A DNA stretch of 64,000 bases from Actinocatenispora thailandica (GTDB lineage Bacteria; Actinomycetota; Actinomycetes; Mycobacteriales; Micromonosporaceae), in contig NZ_AP023355.1 in assembly GCF_016865425.1 (NCBI RefSeq), positions 1,238,198-1,302,197 of the forward strand, in the 5' to 3' direction. The first letter of the stretch is position 1. Every line of letters begins with the position of its first letter. Below the pieces are notes generated by a model, which saw nothing but the letters and a program-made list of their open reading frames with translations, did no database searches and was not told the DNA's origin. Shown here piece by piece: positions 26,601-34,966 of the stretch. The position numbers were made by a program, and so were the translations under genes.

Positions 26601-27568
26601 GTCGCGTCGTCGACCACCAGCAGCACGTGCGGCAGCTCGTTCGCGGACCGGTGTCCGAACGCCGGCCGCTCGCCCAGGTCGGCGCCGAGCAGCTCGGCCA
26701 GCCGGGCCGGATCGTCGGCGCAGAGCCGGACCGGGCCGGCGGCGTCGGCGGCGCCGGCCGCGTGGGTGTGCGGCAGCCACTTGGTCCAGGCCCAGTCCGA
26801 CCACCGGTCGGTGGGCGCGGCGATCGCGATGCGCAGGTCGTCCGGGGCGTGGAAGACGGCGAGTTCGGCGAGCAGCGACCGGGCCAGGTCGAGCGACTCG
26901 GCCCGGTCGCCGGACAGCAGCACCGAGTGGAACGCGCGCAGCGAGATCGCGACGGGCAGCCCCGGCACCGTCGCGTACGCCCGGATGAAGTGGCGCAGCG
27001 AGGTCGAGCACAGCGGGTCGAGGTCCTCCAGCGGCGCGGTCTGCGGCGCCCGCAGCGGGGTGGCGAGCCGTTGCGGCCCGGTGCCGATGCGCACCCGGCA
27101 GAAGTCCGCGTCGTCCCGGCCGCGCTCCCACAGCCGTTCGGTGTCCACGATCGTCCACAGGTCGGCCGGGTCGGGTGCGCCGGCCAGCGCCGCCGCGGTC
27201 TGCGCGGTGGCGACCTTGTGCACCTGGCCGCGAAGCCCGGCGAGGTAGCGCAGGTAGTCCCGCCGTTCGTTGTTGATCTGTGCCTTCTTCGCCATCCCGC
27301 CGCGGGAGAACGACATCACCAGCATGCCGATCATGGCCCCGGCGTACAGCGCGCCGAACAGGTAGGTCATCACGCCGCCGGACCGTCCGATGTAGACGAA
27401 CGACATGGCGCCCATGCCGAGCATCATCGGCAGCATGAACAGCAGCTGCATGCCACCCTGACCGGACCCGCGCGGCAGCACCGGCGGCGACTGCAGCCCG
27501 ATCTCCCCGGTCGGCGGCGCCGGCAGCGCGACCCGCCGACCCCGGCGCCGTACGGTATCGACGCTCAT
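23606..27568 (-). CDS. eccC: type VII secretion ATPase EccC, EccCa-EccCb fused
   Basis: The membrane-bound FtsK/SpoIIIE-type motor that recognises and drives substrates. It has 1320 residues, with two membrane helices near residues 40-60 and 66-86 and then three ATPase domains. P-loops are GATGSGKS (about 474), GAPQAGKS (about 833) and GDTESGKS (about 1119). Walker B is intact in domain 1 (LLVIIDEFSELL), altered in domain 2 (VFLFVDGWMTL, Glu to Gly) and VLVDDYD in domain 3. The start ATG at 27568 is preceded by GAGGGAG. Only domain 1 has the full catalytic set, as is usual for EccC. It heads the leftward operon. Confidence 0.96.
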   Translation of the reverse strand: MSVDTVRRRGRRVALPAPPTGEIGLQSPPVLPRGSGQGGMQLLFMLPMMLGMGAMSFVYIGRSGGVMTYLFGALYAGAMIGMLVMSFSRGGMAKKAQINNERRDYLRYLAGLRGQVHKVATAQTAAALAGAPDPADLWTIVDTERLWERGRDDADFCRVRIGTGPQRLATPLRAPQTAPLEDLDPLCSTSLRHFIRAYATVPGLPVAISLRAFHSVLLSGDRAESLDLARSLLAELAVFHAPDDLRIAIAAPTDRWSDWAWTKWLPHTHAAGAADAAGPVRLCADDPARLAELLGADLGERPAFGHRSANELPHVLLVVDDATAAAAPFDGALGGVTVLRVGAPLDEEAPSIPGVLRLLLTDGRVGMVTDDGVAFAGDADHLDAASAEALARLLTRRHVGTPVRDDLPLSATFGLADLIGIGDPRRLDPAVTWSSRTAGNRLRIPLGIDPDGRPVELDLKESAENGMGPHGLVIGATGSGKSELLRTLVSGLAVTHSSETLNLALIDFKGGATFAGMSGLPHTCAVITNLADELPLVDRMADALRGELVRRQELLRAAGNFASVRDYERARAGGADLKPLPSLLVIIDEFSELLHDRPEFIDLFVMIGRLGRSLGIHLLLASQRLEEGRLRGLDSHLSYRIGLRTFSASESRAVLGVPDAYELPPVPGSAYLKVDTATLIRFKAAYVSGELPPLDGGDAHTGPAPVHRALPFTLARVPEPEALPAPDTGPRHAAPTGAAPAGETILDAMVAALVGKGPAAHQIWLPPLAEPPSMDGLLPPLSVDPERGLCPAGWAGNGRLTVPVAIVDKPFEQRRDLLWADLSGQAGNAIVVGAPQAGKSTLLRSLLTALALTHTPAEVQFFVLDFGGGALAAMAGLPHVSGAAARVDVERCRRIVAELTALLAEREALFAEHRIDSMASFRRRRGELRGADGREFGDVFLFVDGWMTLRQEYEPLEQQITTLAARGLGFGIHVVLSANRWMEVRPQLRDVIGTRFELRLGDPSDSGIDRRAAENVPKAAPGRGLTAEKLHFLTALPRLDGKSTVDDLTDGAADLVARVRAAWPGEPAPPVRLLPRRFGIDVLPAPASLPGRTIPIGVGESDLGPVGIDLSAEPHFVLFGDTESGKSNLLRLIGRGITERYTPAEAAVLVVDYRHGLLDAVGGDHLMSYAAAEPTLAGVVGEVQQAMQARLPGPDVRPEQLRDRSWWSGPDLFVLVDDYDLVAVSGRNPLAPLLEFVPLARDIGLHLILARHAGGASKALYEPIMGRIRELGSPGLLLSGAKDEGVILGDVKMSAQPPGRGTLVRRRFAPELIQLALLDG

Positions 27569-27738
27569 CGCACTCCCTCGCGGTCTCCGCCGCCGGCGCA
27601 GCGCACCGACGGCCCGAGCAGACATACTGCCCGGTCACATTGCCCATCGGTCAAGCCCTTCATGGTGGGTACTTTTGCCGTTCATTCGGTGCTCGGGCGG
27701 CACCTACGATGTGGCCGGAGCCGAGGGGGTGAGCGGGT
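27569..27738. promoter_or_regulatory. divergent promoter region between eccC and the rightward secretion genes
   Basis: Leftward, TTGACC (reverse complement of 27650-27655) with CAGTAT about 19 bases on is a candidate promoter for eccC. Rightward, TACGAT (27705-27710) with TTCATT about 18 bases upstream is a candidate for the 27739 gene. The region is richer in A/T than its surroundings. Confidence 0.4.
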
Positions 27739-28482
27739 GTGGACGGCCAGTACCAGGCGTCGCCGGAGGCGATGCGCGCCACCGTCGGTAACGTCAGTGC
27801 GATCCTGGTGCAGGCCATCAACGCGCTGCACGACCTGTCGGCGTTGATGGTCGAGCCGGAGTCGTTCGCGACGCTCGGCTCGGCGGTCGCCACCGCCAAT
27901 ACCGAACTGCAGGGCCAGCAGATCGTCGCGGTCCGTTCGCTGCTGGATCTGTTGGGTGACACCGCGGATTCGGTGCGGCGCAGCGCCGACGGCTACGACC
28001 AGGCCGACCAGCAGGTGGCCGCCGGATACTCCGGCGGGTCCTCGCCGCTGTGGCACGACGGCACGGCCGCGCAGCTCGCCGGGCAGGCGGTGGGCGACAG
28101 CGCCGGCGCCACCGGTACCCCGCACTCGGTCGACACCGTGCTCGGCTACCTGTCCGACAGCGGGATGGGCGAGCTGAGCTACCGGCCGGCGCCGACCGGC
28201 CGGTTCGCCGACGCGGCCGACTTCGCCGACTGGCTCGACGGCGACCCGGACCACCAGTCCCGGCTCGGCGTGATCGGGGTGTACAGCGGGCAGGCGGGTG
28301 GCCTGGCCGACGTACCGGGCGTGGCCCGCGGCGACGTGGTGATCGCCGCCCCCGCCGGCGGCGCCACCGGCCCGTCGATCATCGGCGTCGCCGGTGGCGA
28401 CGGCCAGCTCTACAACCACGGTCCGGTCGGCCCGGACCTTCCGGACGAAAGCCTGGTCCGCGTGTACCGACCACTTGCCTGA
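27739..28482 (+). CDS. type VII secretion-associated protein of unknown function with WXG-like N-terminus
   Basis: A 247-residue protein. The N-terminal 105 residues are helical and resemble an ESX-type secretion domain, starting MDGQYQASPEAMRATVGNV and ending RSADGYDQADQQVAAGY. A short low-complexity link and a more strand-rich C-terminal domain (GVIGVYSGQAGGLADVPGVARGDVVIA) follow. The GTG start follows GAGGGGGTGA. It is the first of four or five closely spaced rightward genes ending with eccD. Function is unknown; export is inferred from context. Confidence 0.65.
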   Translation: MDGQYQASPEAMRATVGNVSAILVQAINALHDLSALMVEPESFATLGSAVATANTELQGQQIVAVRSLLDLLGDTADSVRRSADGYDQADQQVAAGYSGGSSPLWHDGTAAQLAGQAVGDSAGATGTPHSVDTVLGYLSDSGMGELSYRPAPTGRFADAADFADWLDGDPDHQSRLGVIGVYSGQAGGLADVPGVARGDVVIAAPAGGATGPSIIGVAGGDGQLYNHGPVGPDLPDESLVRVYRPLA

Positions 28483-28511
28483 CCAGGCTCGACGACTTTG
28501 AGAGGTGCGTC

Positions 28512-29726
28512 GTGACCGCGTTTCCGAACTCCAGCGCGATGGATGCCACCGCGGCCGGCGGCGGCCCCATCACGATGCTGCCGCTGATCGTCACCGGCCA
28601 ACCCGCGCAGATCCTGCAGCACGTGACCGAGGTGCTGGGCAAGGCGACCCAGTTCGTCTCGCTGTTGGAGGACCTGGACAAGGCCCGCAAGCAGCTGGGT
28701 GAGATCTGGTCCGGGCACGCCTCGGAGAGCGCGCTGACCAAGATCGCCGAGTCGCTGCAGCAGTTCGAGAAGATCATCAAGGCGATCCAGGACGGCGCCA
28801 AGCTGCTCCAGGAGGCCGCGCAGCTGGTGCAGACGGTGCAGACCGCGTACCGGTCGATCGTCTCCGCGGTCAACCCGACGGTCGCCGCGCTGATGTCGAA
28901 CCCGTGGACGCACGCCGCCGCGCGCGCCCTGTCCACCGCGACCTCCGGCACCCTGCGCTCGTTCATCCAGGCCATCGGGCAGCTGCTGAACGCCCTCGGG
29001 GTGACCAAGCTCGGCACCGTACTGACCGACCTCGGCACCGTGATCGGCGCGCTGCAGCAGCTGTTCGGCGGCGGTTCGGCAGCCACCGGCGGCGCGGTGT
29101 CCGGCTCCGGCGTCTCCGCCTCGCCGGTCACCGCGCCGGGCACGGTGACCACGGTCGCCTCCGGTACCGGCCAGCAGGCGATCGCCGGCGGCGTCGGCAC
29201 CGCCGGGCTGCCGACGATGACCCCGGTCACCGGGACCACCGCGGCGACCGGGCTGCAGGGGCTGCTCAACGTGCCCGGCCAGGTCACCAGCGGCGTCACC
29301 GCCGGCCTCGGACTCGGCGCGACCGGCCTGGGCACGAGCGGGGTGCCGTCCTGGCTGACCGGGTACAACCCGACCGCGCTCGCCGGCACCGGCGGCGCGG
29401 ACGACAGCTGGATCCCGGTCGACGGCAACGGCGACGCCGGTGGCACCGACACCGGCTCCGCCGGCGATGCCGGCAGCGGTGATGCCGGGAGCGGTGACTC
29501 CGGCAGCTCCGACGGCGGGAGCGGCGACGGCGGGACGACCACGACCGGCTCCGGCGACGTGCACGACACCACGATCACCGCGACCAAGGGCGACCTGTCG
29601 GTGACCGTCGAGGTACCGGTCGAGCAGGGCCACGCCACCGGCATCGACCTGAACGTCTCGTCCGGCTCGGAGTCGATCGCCGAGCACGTCGACATCGACG
29701 CGAACGGTGCGGTGAGCGTGTCGTGA
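28512..29726 (+). CDS. WXG-motif protein with long Gly/Ser/Asp-rich tail, candidate secreted substrate
   Basis: A 404-residue protein starting at GTG 28512 behind GAGAGG. Residues 25-130 form long amphipathic helices with the turn GEIWSGHASESAL. A hydrophobic Gly/Ala/Thr-rich region (about 130-310) follows, then a Gly-Ser-Asp-rich stretch (about 310-355). The C-terminus is a small strand-rich segment (TITATKGDLSVTVEVPVE). The layout is like that of large PPE-type or EspB-type substrates. The stop overlaps the next gene by GTGA. Not assignable to a named family by eye. Confidence 0.65.
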   Translation: MTAFPNSSAMDATAAGGGPITMLPLIVTGQPAQILQHVTEVLGKATQFVSLLEDLDKARKQLGEIWSGHASESALTKIAESLQQFEKIIKAIQDGAKLLQEAAQLVQTVQTAYRSIVSAVNPTVAALMSNPWTHAAARALSTATSGTLRSFIQAIGQLLNALGVTKLGTVLTDLGTVIGALQQLFGGGSAATGGAVSGSGVSASPVTAPGTVTTVASGTGQQAIAGGVGTAGLPTMTPVTGTTAATGLQGLLNVPGQVTSGVTAGLGLGATGLGTSGVPSWLTGYNPTALAGTGGADDSWIPVDGNGDAGGTDTGSAGDAGSGDAGSGDSGSSDGGSGDGGTTTTGSGDVHDTTITATKGDLSVTVEVPVEQGHATGIDLNVSSGSESIAEHVDIDANGAVSVS

Positions 29727-30265
29727 GCACCGTCGACCTGTCCGGGGTGCTGGCCGCGCTGCGCGAGCGGTACCGGTCGGTGCTGGCCGCGTACCGGCGG
29801 GCGGCGACCGGTGACCCGGCGGCGCTGCGGGCGGCCGGGTCCGGCCACGCCACCCGCGCCGACCGGCTCGGGCAGGTCGCCGACGCGGTCCGCGACACCG
29901 CACTGGTCGACGACTGGACCGGACCGGCGGCCGATGCGTACCGGCGGGCGGGTGGCGTCTCGGCGGACCGGCTCGGCGACACCGCGACGCTGCTGCGCTC
30001 GCAGCGCGACGTGCTCGACGGCGCCGCGGACGCGCTGATCCGGGCAGCGGCCGGCATCGACGCGCTCGGCGCCGGCTTCGAGCGGGACTTCGGCGCGCTG
30101 ATCGCGCGATGCGGTGCGGTGCCGGCCGGGCAGTGCGCCGCGGTGCTCGCCGTGGCCCGCTCGGTGGGGGAGACATACCTGACCGCCGCCGGTAGCGTGA
30201 CCACCGCGCTGCGGTCCCGCCTCGCCGACCTGGGCAGTGCCGCACCGGCCGCGATCCACCAGTGA
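29723..30265 (+). CDS. WXG100-superfamily-like helical protein
   Basis: A 180-residue helical protein with DDWTGPAADAYRRAGG, the W-x-G turn with the following helix seen in ESX substrates. Long helices extend on both sides. It overlaps the previous gene by four bases and is followed 16 bases later by the YbaB-like gene. It may form a heteromer with the 28512 product. Secretion is inferred. Confidence 0.7.
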   Translation: MSTVDLSGVLAALRERYRSVLAAYRRAATGDPAALRAAGSGHATRADRLGQVADAVRDTALVDDWTGPAADAYRRAGGVSADRLGDTATLLRSQRDVLDGAADALIRAAAGIDALGAGFERDFGALIARCGAVPAGQCAAVLAVARSVGETYLTAAGSVTTALRSRLADLGSAAPAAIHQ

Positions 30266-30281
30266 CCACAGGGATGGTGAC

Positions 30282-30590
30282 ATGAACGCCGAGATCGACG
30301 ACCTGCTCGACCGGGTGCGCAAGCAGCAGGAGGAGGTCGAGCGGATCCAGAAGTCGGTGACCGACCTCGCCATCACCGGCTACTCGCGCAACAACGAGGT
30401 GAAGGTGACGCTGCGCGGCACCGGCCGGTTCACCGAGATCTCGATCGACCCGGACGTGGCCCGGCGGCTCGACGCGGAGGCGCTCGGCGATGTGGTGCTG
30501 GAGGCCGTCAACGACGGGCTGCGGCGGCTCGGCGAGGCCAGTACCGCGAAGTTCCAGCCGGTCATCGACGCCGCCGGTACCGACATCTGA
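30282..30590 (+). CDS. YbaB/EbfC-family protein
   Basis: A 102-residue protein with the YbaB fold: a long N-terminal helix (DDLLDRVRKQQEEVERIQKS), then strands in EVKVTLRGTGRFTEISIDP and a C-terminal helix. Generic YbaB proteins bind DNA. Divergent members encoded in ESX loci (EspL-like) stabilise EspB-type substrates, and that role fits better here because of the neighbours. The ATG at 30282 follows AGGGATGG. Confidence 0.75.
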   Translation: MNAEIDDLLDRVRKQQEEVERIQKSVTDLAITGYSRNNEVKVTLRGTGRFTEISIDPDVARRLDAEALGDVVLEAVNDGLRRLGEASTAKFQPVIDAAGTDI

Positions 30591-30703
30591 GCGTTCCGCC
30601 GCACCGCGCCGACCGCACGGTGCATCCGGGCGTGCAGAGGTGCGCGTGGGACGGCGTCGCCGACGGTCCGTTCTCGGCGGACCGCTGAAGGGAGCACAAC
30701 GCC

Positions 30704-32077
30704 ATGTCGGTGTCCTCGACGCCCCGTCGGGTCACGGTGGTCAGTCCGCGGGCGCGGGTCGACGTCGCGCTGCCGGTGGAAAGTACCCTCGCCGAACTGT
30801 TGCCGCAGCTGGTCGCGATGACCGGGGCGCAGCTGCCGGAGCCGGCGCCGACCGGCGCGGTCACCGGTTGGTCGCTGGCGCGGCTCGGTGCCGAACCGTT
30901 CGAGGCCGGGCTGACGGTCGCCCGGGCCGGGGTGCACGACGGCGACGTGCTCTACCTCAACCCGCGGCGGACCAGGATCACCCCGCTGCTGTTCGACGAC
31001 GTGGTGGACGCGATCGCGAGCGCGGCGGACGGGCCGGGCGGCTGGCGGCCGCGGCTGGCCCGGCGGGCGGCGCTGCTCGCCGCCGCTCTCGCCGCGGCCT
31101 GCGCGGTCGCGCTGCTCACCTTCGCCGGGCCCGATTGGCCCCTCGCCCCGGCCGGGACGGGGCTGCTCGCGCTGCTGCTGGTCGTCTCCGGCGGCGCGCT
31201 GTCCCGGGCGTACGCGGACGCCACCGCCGGTGCGGTGCTCGCCGCCGCGGGGGTGCCGGCCGCGCTGCTCGCCGGCGCCACCGCGATCCCGGACGTCACC
31301 GGTACCGCCCGGTTCGCGCTGGGGCTCGCCGCGGTCACCGTGTACGCGGCACTCGCCGCGCTCGCCGTCGCGGACCGGATCGCCTGGTTCGTCGCGGTCG
31401 GCGTCGCGGGCGCCGGCGGCTGCCTGGCCGGTTCGATCGCGGTCCTCGCGCACTCCACCCCGGTACGGGGCGCGGCGGTCGCCGCCGCGGTCGCGGTGGT
31501 GTGCTGCCCGGCGCTGCCGATGCTGGCGCTGCGGCTGGGCCGGTTGCCGCTGCCGCGGATCCCGTCCGACGTGGCCGCGTTCCGGGCCGAGGAGAGCCCG
31601 GTCGCCGGCCGCGACGTGGTGGACGAGACCGCCGCCGCGCAGTCCGCGCTGACCGGGCTGCTCGCGGCGCTGGCCGCGGTGGTCGCCGGTGCCGCCGGTG
31701 TCCTGGTACTCGGCGGCTCCCGCTGGGGGTGGGCGGTGGCCGGCGTCGCCGGGCTGGCGCTGCTGCTGCGGTCCCGGTCCTATGCCGGTACCGGGCAGCG
31801 GATCGCGCTGCTGGTCGGCGGGGCGGTGGCGCTGATCGCGGTCGGCGCCCGGCTCGCCGTCGAGGGCGGTGACTCGCTCCGGCTGGTACTGCTGCTGGTC
31901 GCGCTGCTGGTGGTGGTCGGTTCGACGCTGGTGGCGCTGCGGGCGGGGGCGCGCGATCCGTCGCCGTACTGGTCCCGGCTGTTCGACGTGCTGGAGTTCC
32001 TGTCCCTGGTCGGTGTGCTTCCGCTCGCCGCCGCGGTTCTGGAGATCTACCAGCGGGTCCGCGACCTCACCGGCTGA
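30704..32077 (+). CDS. eccD: type VII secretion membrane protein EccD
   Basis: The core channel component with an N-terminal ubiquitin-like (YukD) domain and about eleven membrane helices. Residues 1-90 (RRVTVVSPRARVDVALPVES, LARAGVHDGDVLYLNP-like) are the ubiquitin-like fold. From about residue 120 onwards the protein is almost all hydrophobic spans. Length (457) is typical. It ends the rightward gene set and is convergent with eccE, with repeats between the two. Confidence 0.9.
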   Translation: MSVSSTPRRVTVVSPRARVDVALPVESTLAELLPQLVAMTGAQLPEPAPTGAVTGWSLARLGAEPFEAGLTVARAGVHDGDVLYLNPRRTRITPLLFDDVVDAIASAADGPGGWRPRLARRAALLAAALAAACAVALLTFAGPDWPLAPAGTGLLALLLVVSGGALSRAYADATAGAVLAAAGVPAALLAGATAIPDVTGTARFALGLAAVTVYAALAALAVADRIAWFVAVGVAGAGGCLAGSIAVLAHSTPVRGAAVAAAVAVVCCPALPMLALRLGRLPLPRIPSDVAAFRAEESPVAGRDVVDETAAAQSALTGLLAALAAVVAGAAGVLVLGGSRWGWAVAGVAGLALLLRSRSYAGTGQRIALLVGGAVALIAVGARLAVEGGDSLRLVLLLVALLVVVGSTLVALRAGARDPSPYWSRLFDVLEFLSLVGVLPLAAAVLEIYQRVRDLTG

Positions 32078-32098
32078 CCCCGCCGGCCGCACACCCCC

Positions 32099-32157
32099 GG
32101 TTGACAGTGGTGCCGTCTTGACGGTGTGCGCTTGCCAGGACGGACTACACCCTGATC
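32099..32157. repeat. possible diverged copy of the 53-kb/57-kb palindromic element
   Basis: Starts GGTTGACAGTGG, contains ACGGTGTGCGCTTGCCAGGAC and ends CCTGATCG. It shares the order GGTTGA, GGTGTG, GC(T/C)(C/T)GCCAGGAC and GATCG with the copy at 53019-53080, but the arms are poorly conserved. It lies between convergent eccD and eccE. TTGACA and TTGACG hexamers also occur here, but neither has a -10 element at a suitable distance. Confidence 0.3.
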
Positions 32158-32160
32158 GCC

Positions 32161-32220
32161 GTGGCCGTGGCCGTGGCCGTGGCCGTGGCCGTGGCCGTGG
32201 CCGTGGCGGTGGCGGTGGCC
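32161..32220. repeat. tandem hexanucleotide repeat (GTGGCC)10
   Basis: Ten head-to-tail six-base units: seven perfect GTGGCC, two GTGGCG and a final GTGGCC. It lies 27 bases beyond the eccE stop, between convergent eccD and eccE. It does not fall inside a credible gene. Copy number could vary by slipped replication. Confidence 0.9.
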
Positions 32221-32247
32221 GTTGGCGGGCTGGGCCGGGGCGCGTGG

Positions 32248-33303
32248 TCAGAGGGCGAGGGGGAGGGTGCGGCGGGTGGCGGGGGCGTGCTCGCCGTCCA
32301 GCCGGTGTGCGCGCAGGCCGAGGTCGTCGACCACGGTGTCCGGGGTGATCCGGCCCTGCGCGGCCGGTGCGCCGACCCGCAGCAGCAACGACACGTCCGG
32401 CTCGGTCCCGGTGTCCGGCCGGGTCAGGGTCAACGAGACCGCGGTGAACGCGGCGTCCGCCGGTGCCGGCCGGCCCAGCGCGTCGGCCACGTCGACCCGG
32501 CTGGGCAGCCGGTACACCGCCTGCGCTCCGCCGCCGACCTGCTGGCCGCGCCAGTGTTCGGCGATCGCGGTCGGCGAGCCGGGGGTGGCGCCCAGCGCCG
32601 CGGCCAGCTCCTCGCGCAGCGCGGCGCCGTCCAGCACGTGTGCCTCGATGCCGGCCTCGGCCAGCTGCAGGCCGAGCGCGAGCGCGCAGTTCGCGGTGGC
32701 CCGCAACGCCCCCGCGGTCCCGCCGCCCCGCGCCTCGACCGCGGCCGGGCAGGCGGCCGGCGAGAACCGCACCGCGAGCCAGCTGGTGCGCACCTGCTCG
32801 TCGCCGACCGGGACCCGCCAGGTCACCAGCTGCACCGCGGCCGGCGGCAGTTCGGCCCGCCGGTACCCGGCGAGCAGCGGCCCGATCAGCTCGTCCGGCT
32901 CGACGCCGGAACCGATCCGCAGCACCGCCGAGAAGAACCGGCCGTACGCGGCGACGCCGGTCCGGTTGCCGGCCCGGTCGGCGCACGTGGACACGGCGAG
33001 GCCGGGCAGCACGGTGTCGATCGCCTCGCTCGCGGCCGGCGCACCGCGGCGCGCCCGGTAGCGCAGCAGCGAACCGAGCCACTGGTAACCGAACCGGCCC
33101 CGCCAGCGCGGCGCGGTCACCGCCACCGCGGCCAGACCGGTTGCGGCGACGGCGATCCCCGGCAGCTGCCAGGGCGCGCCGGCCAGCGCGGTGCCGGCGG
33201 CGGCGAGCTGCCAGGTGGCGATCTGGCCGGGCCGCACCGGGAAGCGCCGGCGGTGCGCCAGCCGGGCCGGTGCCGGCGCGGTGGGCAGGGTCGCGATCGC
33301 CAC
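32248..33303 (-). CDS. eccE: type VII secretion protein EccE
   Basis: A 351-residue membrane-anchored component on the periphery of the ESX membrane complex. Two hydrophobic helices lie near residues 25-65 (IATWQLAAAGTALAG and GIAVAATGLAAVAV). The soluble remainder fits the EccE domain, with RFGYQWLGSLLRYRARR after the membrane part. The GTG at 33303 is chosen because a much longer open frame upstream lacks recognisable content. It is divergent from eccB and convergent with eccD. Sequence identity in this family is low, so the call rests partly on location and topology. Confidence 0.78.
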   Translation of the reverse strand: MAIATLPTAPAPARLAHRRRFPVRPGQIATWQLAAAGTALAGAPWQLPGIAVAATGLAAVAVTAPRWRGRFGYQWLGSLLRYRARRGAPAASEAIDTVLPGLAVSTCADRAGNRTGVAAYGRFFSAVLRIGSGVEPDELIGPLLAGYRRAELPPAAVQLVTWRVPVGDEQVRTSWLAVRFSPAACPAAVEARGGGTAGALRATANCALALGLQLAEAGIEAHVLDGAALREELAAALGATPGSPTAIAEHWRGQQVGGGAQAVYRLPSRVDVADALGRPAPADAAFTAVSLTLTRPDTGTEPDVSLLLRVGAPAAQGRITPDTVVDDLGLRAHRLDGEHAPATRRTLPLAL

Positions 33304-33540
33304 GGATGCCCCACATTCGGTGTCGGTATTTCTACGGTGTCGGCCGTTCGGCGGGCCCACATATAGTGCACCGGGTACCGGCCGCCCGTCGAGGCCGGAA
33401 CCGGGACGGTGGCACCGCGACGACGACGGCACCGCGACCGCGGTGGCGCGCGCAGCGGTGCCACGGCGACGGTGCCGTAACGACCCTGCATGACGAGGAC
33501 CGTGCCGCCGCGAGGACGGTGGCACAGCGAGGACAGAGGC
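33304..33540. promoter_or_regulatory. divergent eccE/eccB control region with repeated GACGGTGGCAC motif
   Basis: The motif GACGGTGGCAC or close variants occurs about four times between 33405 and 33530 (GGACGGTGGCACCGCGACG, CGACGGTGCCG, GGACGGTGGCACAGCG). Repeats just before eccB could be binding sites of a regulator. The eccE side holds an A/T-richer stretch (ATTCGGTGTCGGTATTTCTACGG begins near 33316) suited to a promoter. No gene is seen. Confidence 0.4.
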
Positions 33541-34920
33541 ATGTGGACCCAGCGCGACCAGGTGCAGGCGTACCAGTTCCTGCGCCGCCGGCTGGTGTCC
33601 GCGCTGGTCGCCGCGGACGCGAACCATCCGGTCTCGCCGAGCCGCCGGCTGATCCTGTCCAGCATCCTCGGCCTGGCCGCGGTGGTGCTCGTCGCCGGCG
33701 GCTTCGGGGTGTACGGGCTGCTCAAGCCCGGTGCCGGCGCGGACTGGCGGAAGACCGGCCAGGTGGTGCTGGCCACCGACACCGGGGCGAGCTACGTGCT
33801 CGGTGCGGACGGCCGGTTGCATCCGATGCGCAACTACGCCTCGGCGCGGCTGCTGGCCGGCGGCAACGGATCCGCGACGGTCAGCGTCCCCTCCAGCGCG
33901 CTGCACGACGCGCCGCGCGGCGCCACCCTCGGCATCGCCGGCGCGCCCGAGGCGTTGCCGGCCGCCAAGCAGTTGCTGACCGGCCCGTGGACGGTGTGCG
34001 CGCAGCGCCCGTCCGGCGGCCCGGCCGCGGCGACCCCGACCACGACGGTGCTGGTCGGCGCCCGCGCCGCCGGCAGCACGGTGCCGGCGAACCGCGGCCT
34101 GGTGGTCGCGGACCCGAACGGCACCCGCTACCTGGTCGTCGCCGCCACCCGCTACCGGGTGGCGAGCGACCGGGCGCTGGTCGCGATCGGCTTCGACTCG
34201 GTCGATCCGGTGCCGGTGCCGGCGTCGTTCGTCGACGCGCTGCCGGTCGGACCGGATCTGGTCGCGGACACCGTGCCGCACACCGGTGCCACGGGGGTAC
34301 CGGTCGGCGGCAAGGACCGGCTGGTCGGCCAGGTGCTGCGGGCGGCGACGGTCGGCTCGCAGTCCTACCGCTACTACGTGGTGCGGTCCGACGGGCTGGT
34401 CGCGGTGACCGAGACGCAGGCGGCGTTGCTGCTGGGCGCCCCGGGGGAGCGCGCCGCGTACGGCGGGGCGGCGCCGAGGCTGGTCGACGTGGCCGGCGCG
34501 GACGTCGCGGACGCCAAACGCGCGCGCACCGACCCGGCCGACTTCCCGGCCCGGCTGCCGCACCCGGTGACCGGCGCCGATCGTCTCTCGGTGTGCGCCA
34601 CCGCGCCGGACGGCACCCCCAGCACGCTGCTGCTGGCCGCCCGGCCGGCGCCGGACGGGGCGAAGCCGGTGCCGGTGTCCGGCCGTACCGAACGGGTCGC
34701 GAACGAGATCTACCTGCCGCCGGGGCGGGCCGCCCTGGTCTCCGCCGGTAGCGTCTACCTGATCACCGACCAGGGCGAACGGTTCCGGGTGGCGGACGCC
34801 GCGTCGCTCGCCGCGCTCGGCTACGGGTCGGTCCGGCCGACGCCGGTGCCGGCCGGGCTGCTCGCACTGTTCCCGTCCGGGCCGACGCTGTCGACCGCCG
34901 CGGCGGCGAGCACCGGCTGA
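33541..34920 (+). CDS. eccB: type VII secretion protein EccB
   Basis: A 459-residue component with a short cytoplasmic N-terminus, one membrane helix (about 37-61, LILSSILGLAAVVLVAGG) and a large extracytoplasmic part. MWTQRDQVQAYQFLRRRLVSALV is the hallmark EccB start and fixes the ATG at 33541. Repeat domains and the core with NEIYLPPGRAALV and YLITDQGERFRV near the end are typical. It is transcribed divergently from eccE and followed 46 bases later by a LuxR regulator. Confidence 0.95.
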   Translation: MWTQRDQVQAYQFLRRRLVSALVAADANHPVSPSRRLILSSILGLAAVVLVAGGFGVYGLLKPGAGADWRKTGQVVLATDTGASYVLGADGRLHPMRNYASARLLAGGNGSATVSVPSSALHDAPRGATLGIAGAPEALPAAKQLLTGPWTVCAQRPSGGPAAATPTTTVLVGARAAGSTVPANRGLVVADPNGTRYLVVAATRYRVASDRALVAIGFDSVDPVPVPASFVDALPVGPDLVADTVPHTGATGVPVGGKDRLVGQVLRAATVGSQSYRYYVVRSDGLVAVTETQAALLLGAPGERAAYGGAAPRLVDVAGADVADAKRARTDPADFPARLPHPVTGADRLSVCATAPDGTPSTLLLAARPAPDGAKPVPVSGRTERVANEIYLPPGRAALVSAGSVYLITDQGERFRVADAASLAALGYGSVRPTPVPAGLLALFPSGPTLSTAAAASTG

Positions 34921-34966
34921 GCAGCCGTACCACCCGACGGGCGTTACGGCTTCCTGGGGAGGGCCG

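Noticed and set aside
23520-27647. Very long alternative frames in both directions across eccC
   Set aside because: They mirror the third-position GC bias of eccC and show no domains; the eccC frame carries three P-loops.
32101-32151. TTGACA and TTGACG hexamers as a strong promoter
   Set aside because: No -10-like hexamer lies 16-19 bases downstream of either, and no rightward gene follows; the region fits a diverged palindromic repeat better.
32161-33366. Rightward frame beginning with a long (Val-Ala) repeat
   Set aside because: It is the translated GTGGCC array continuing antisense through eccE, with no recognisable domain.
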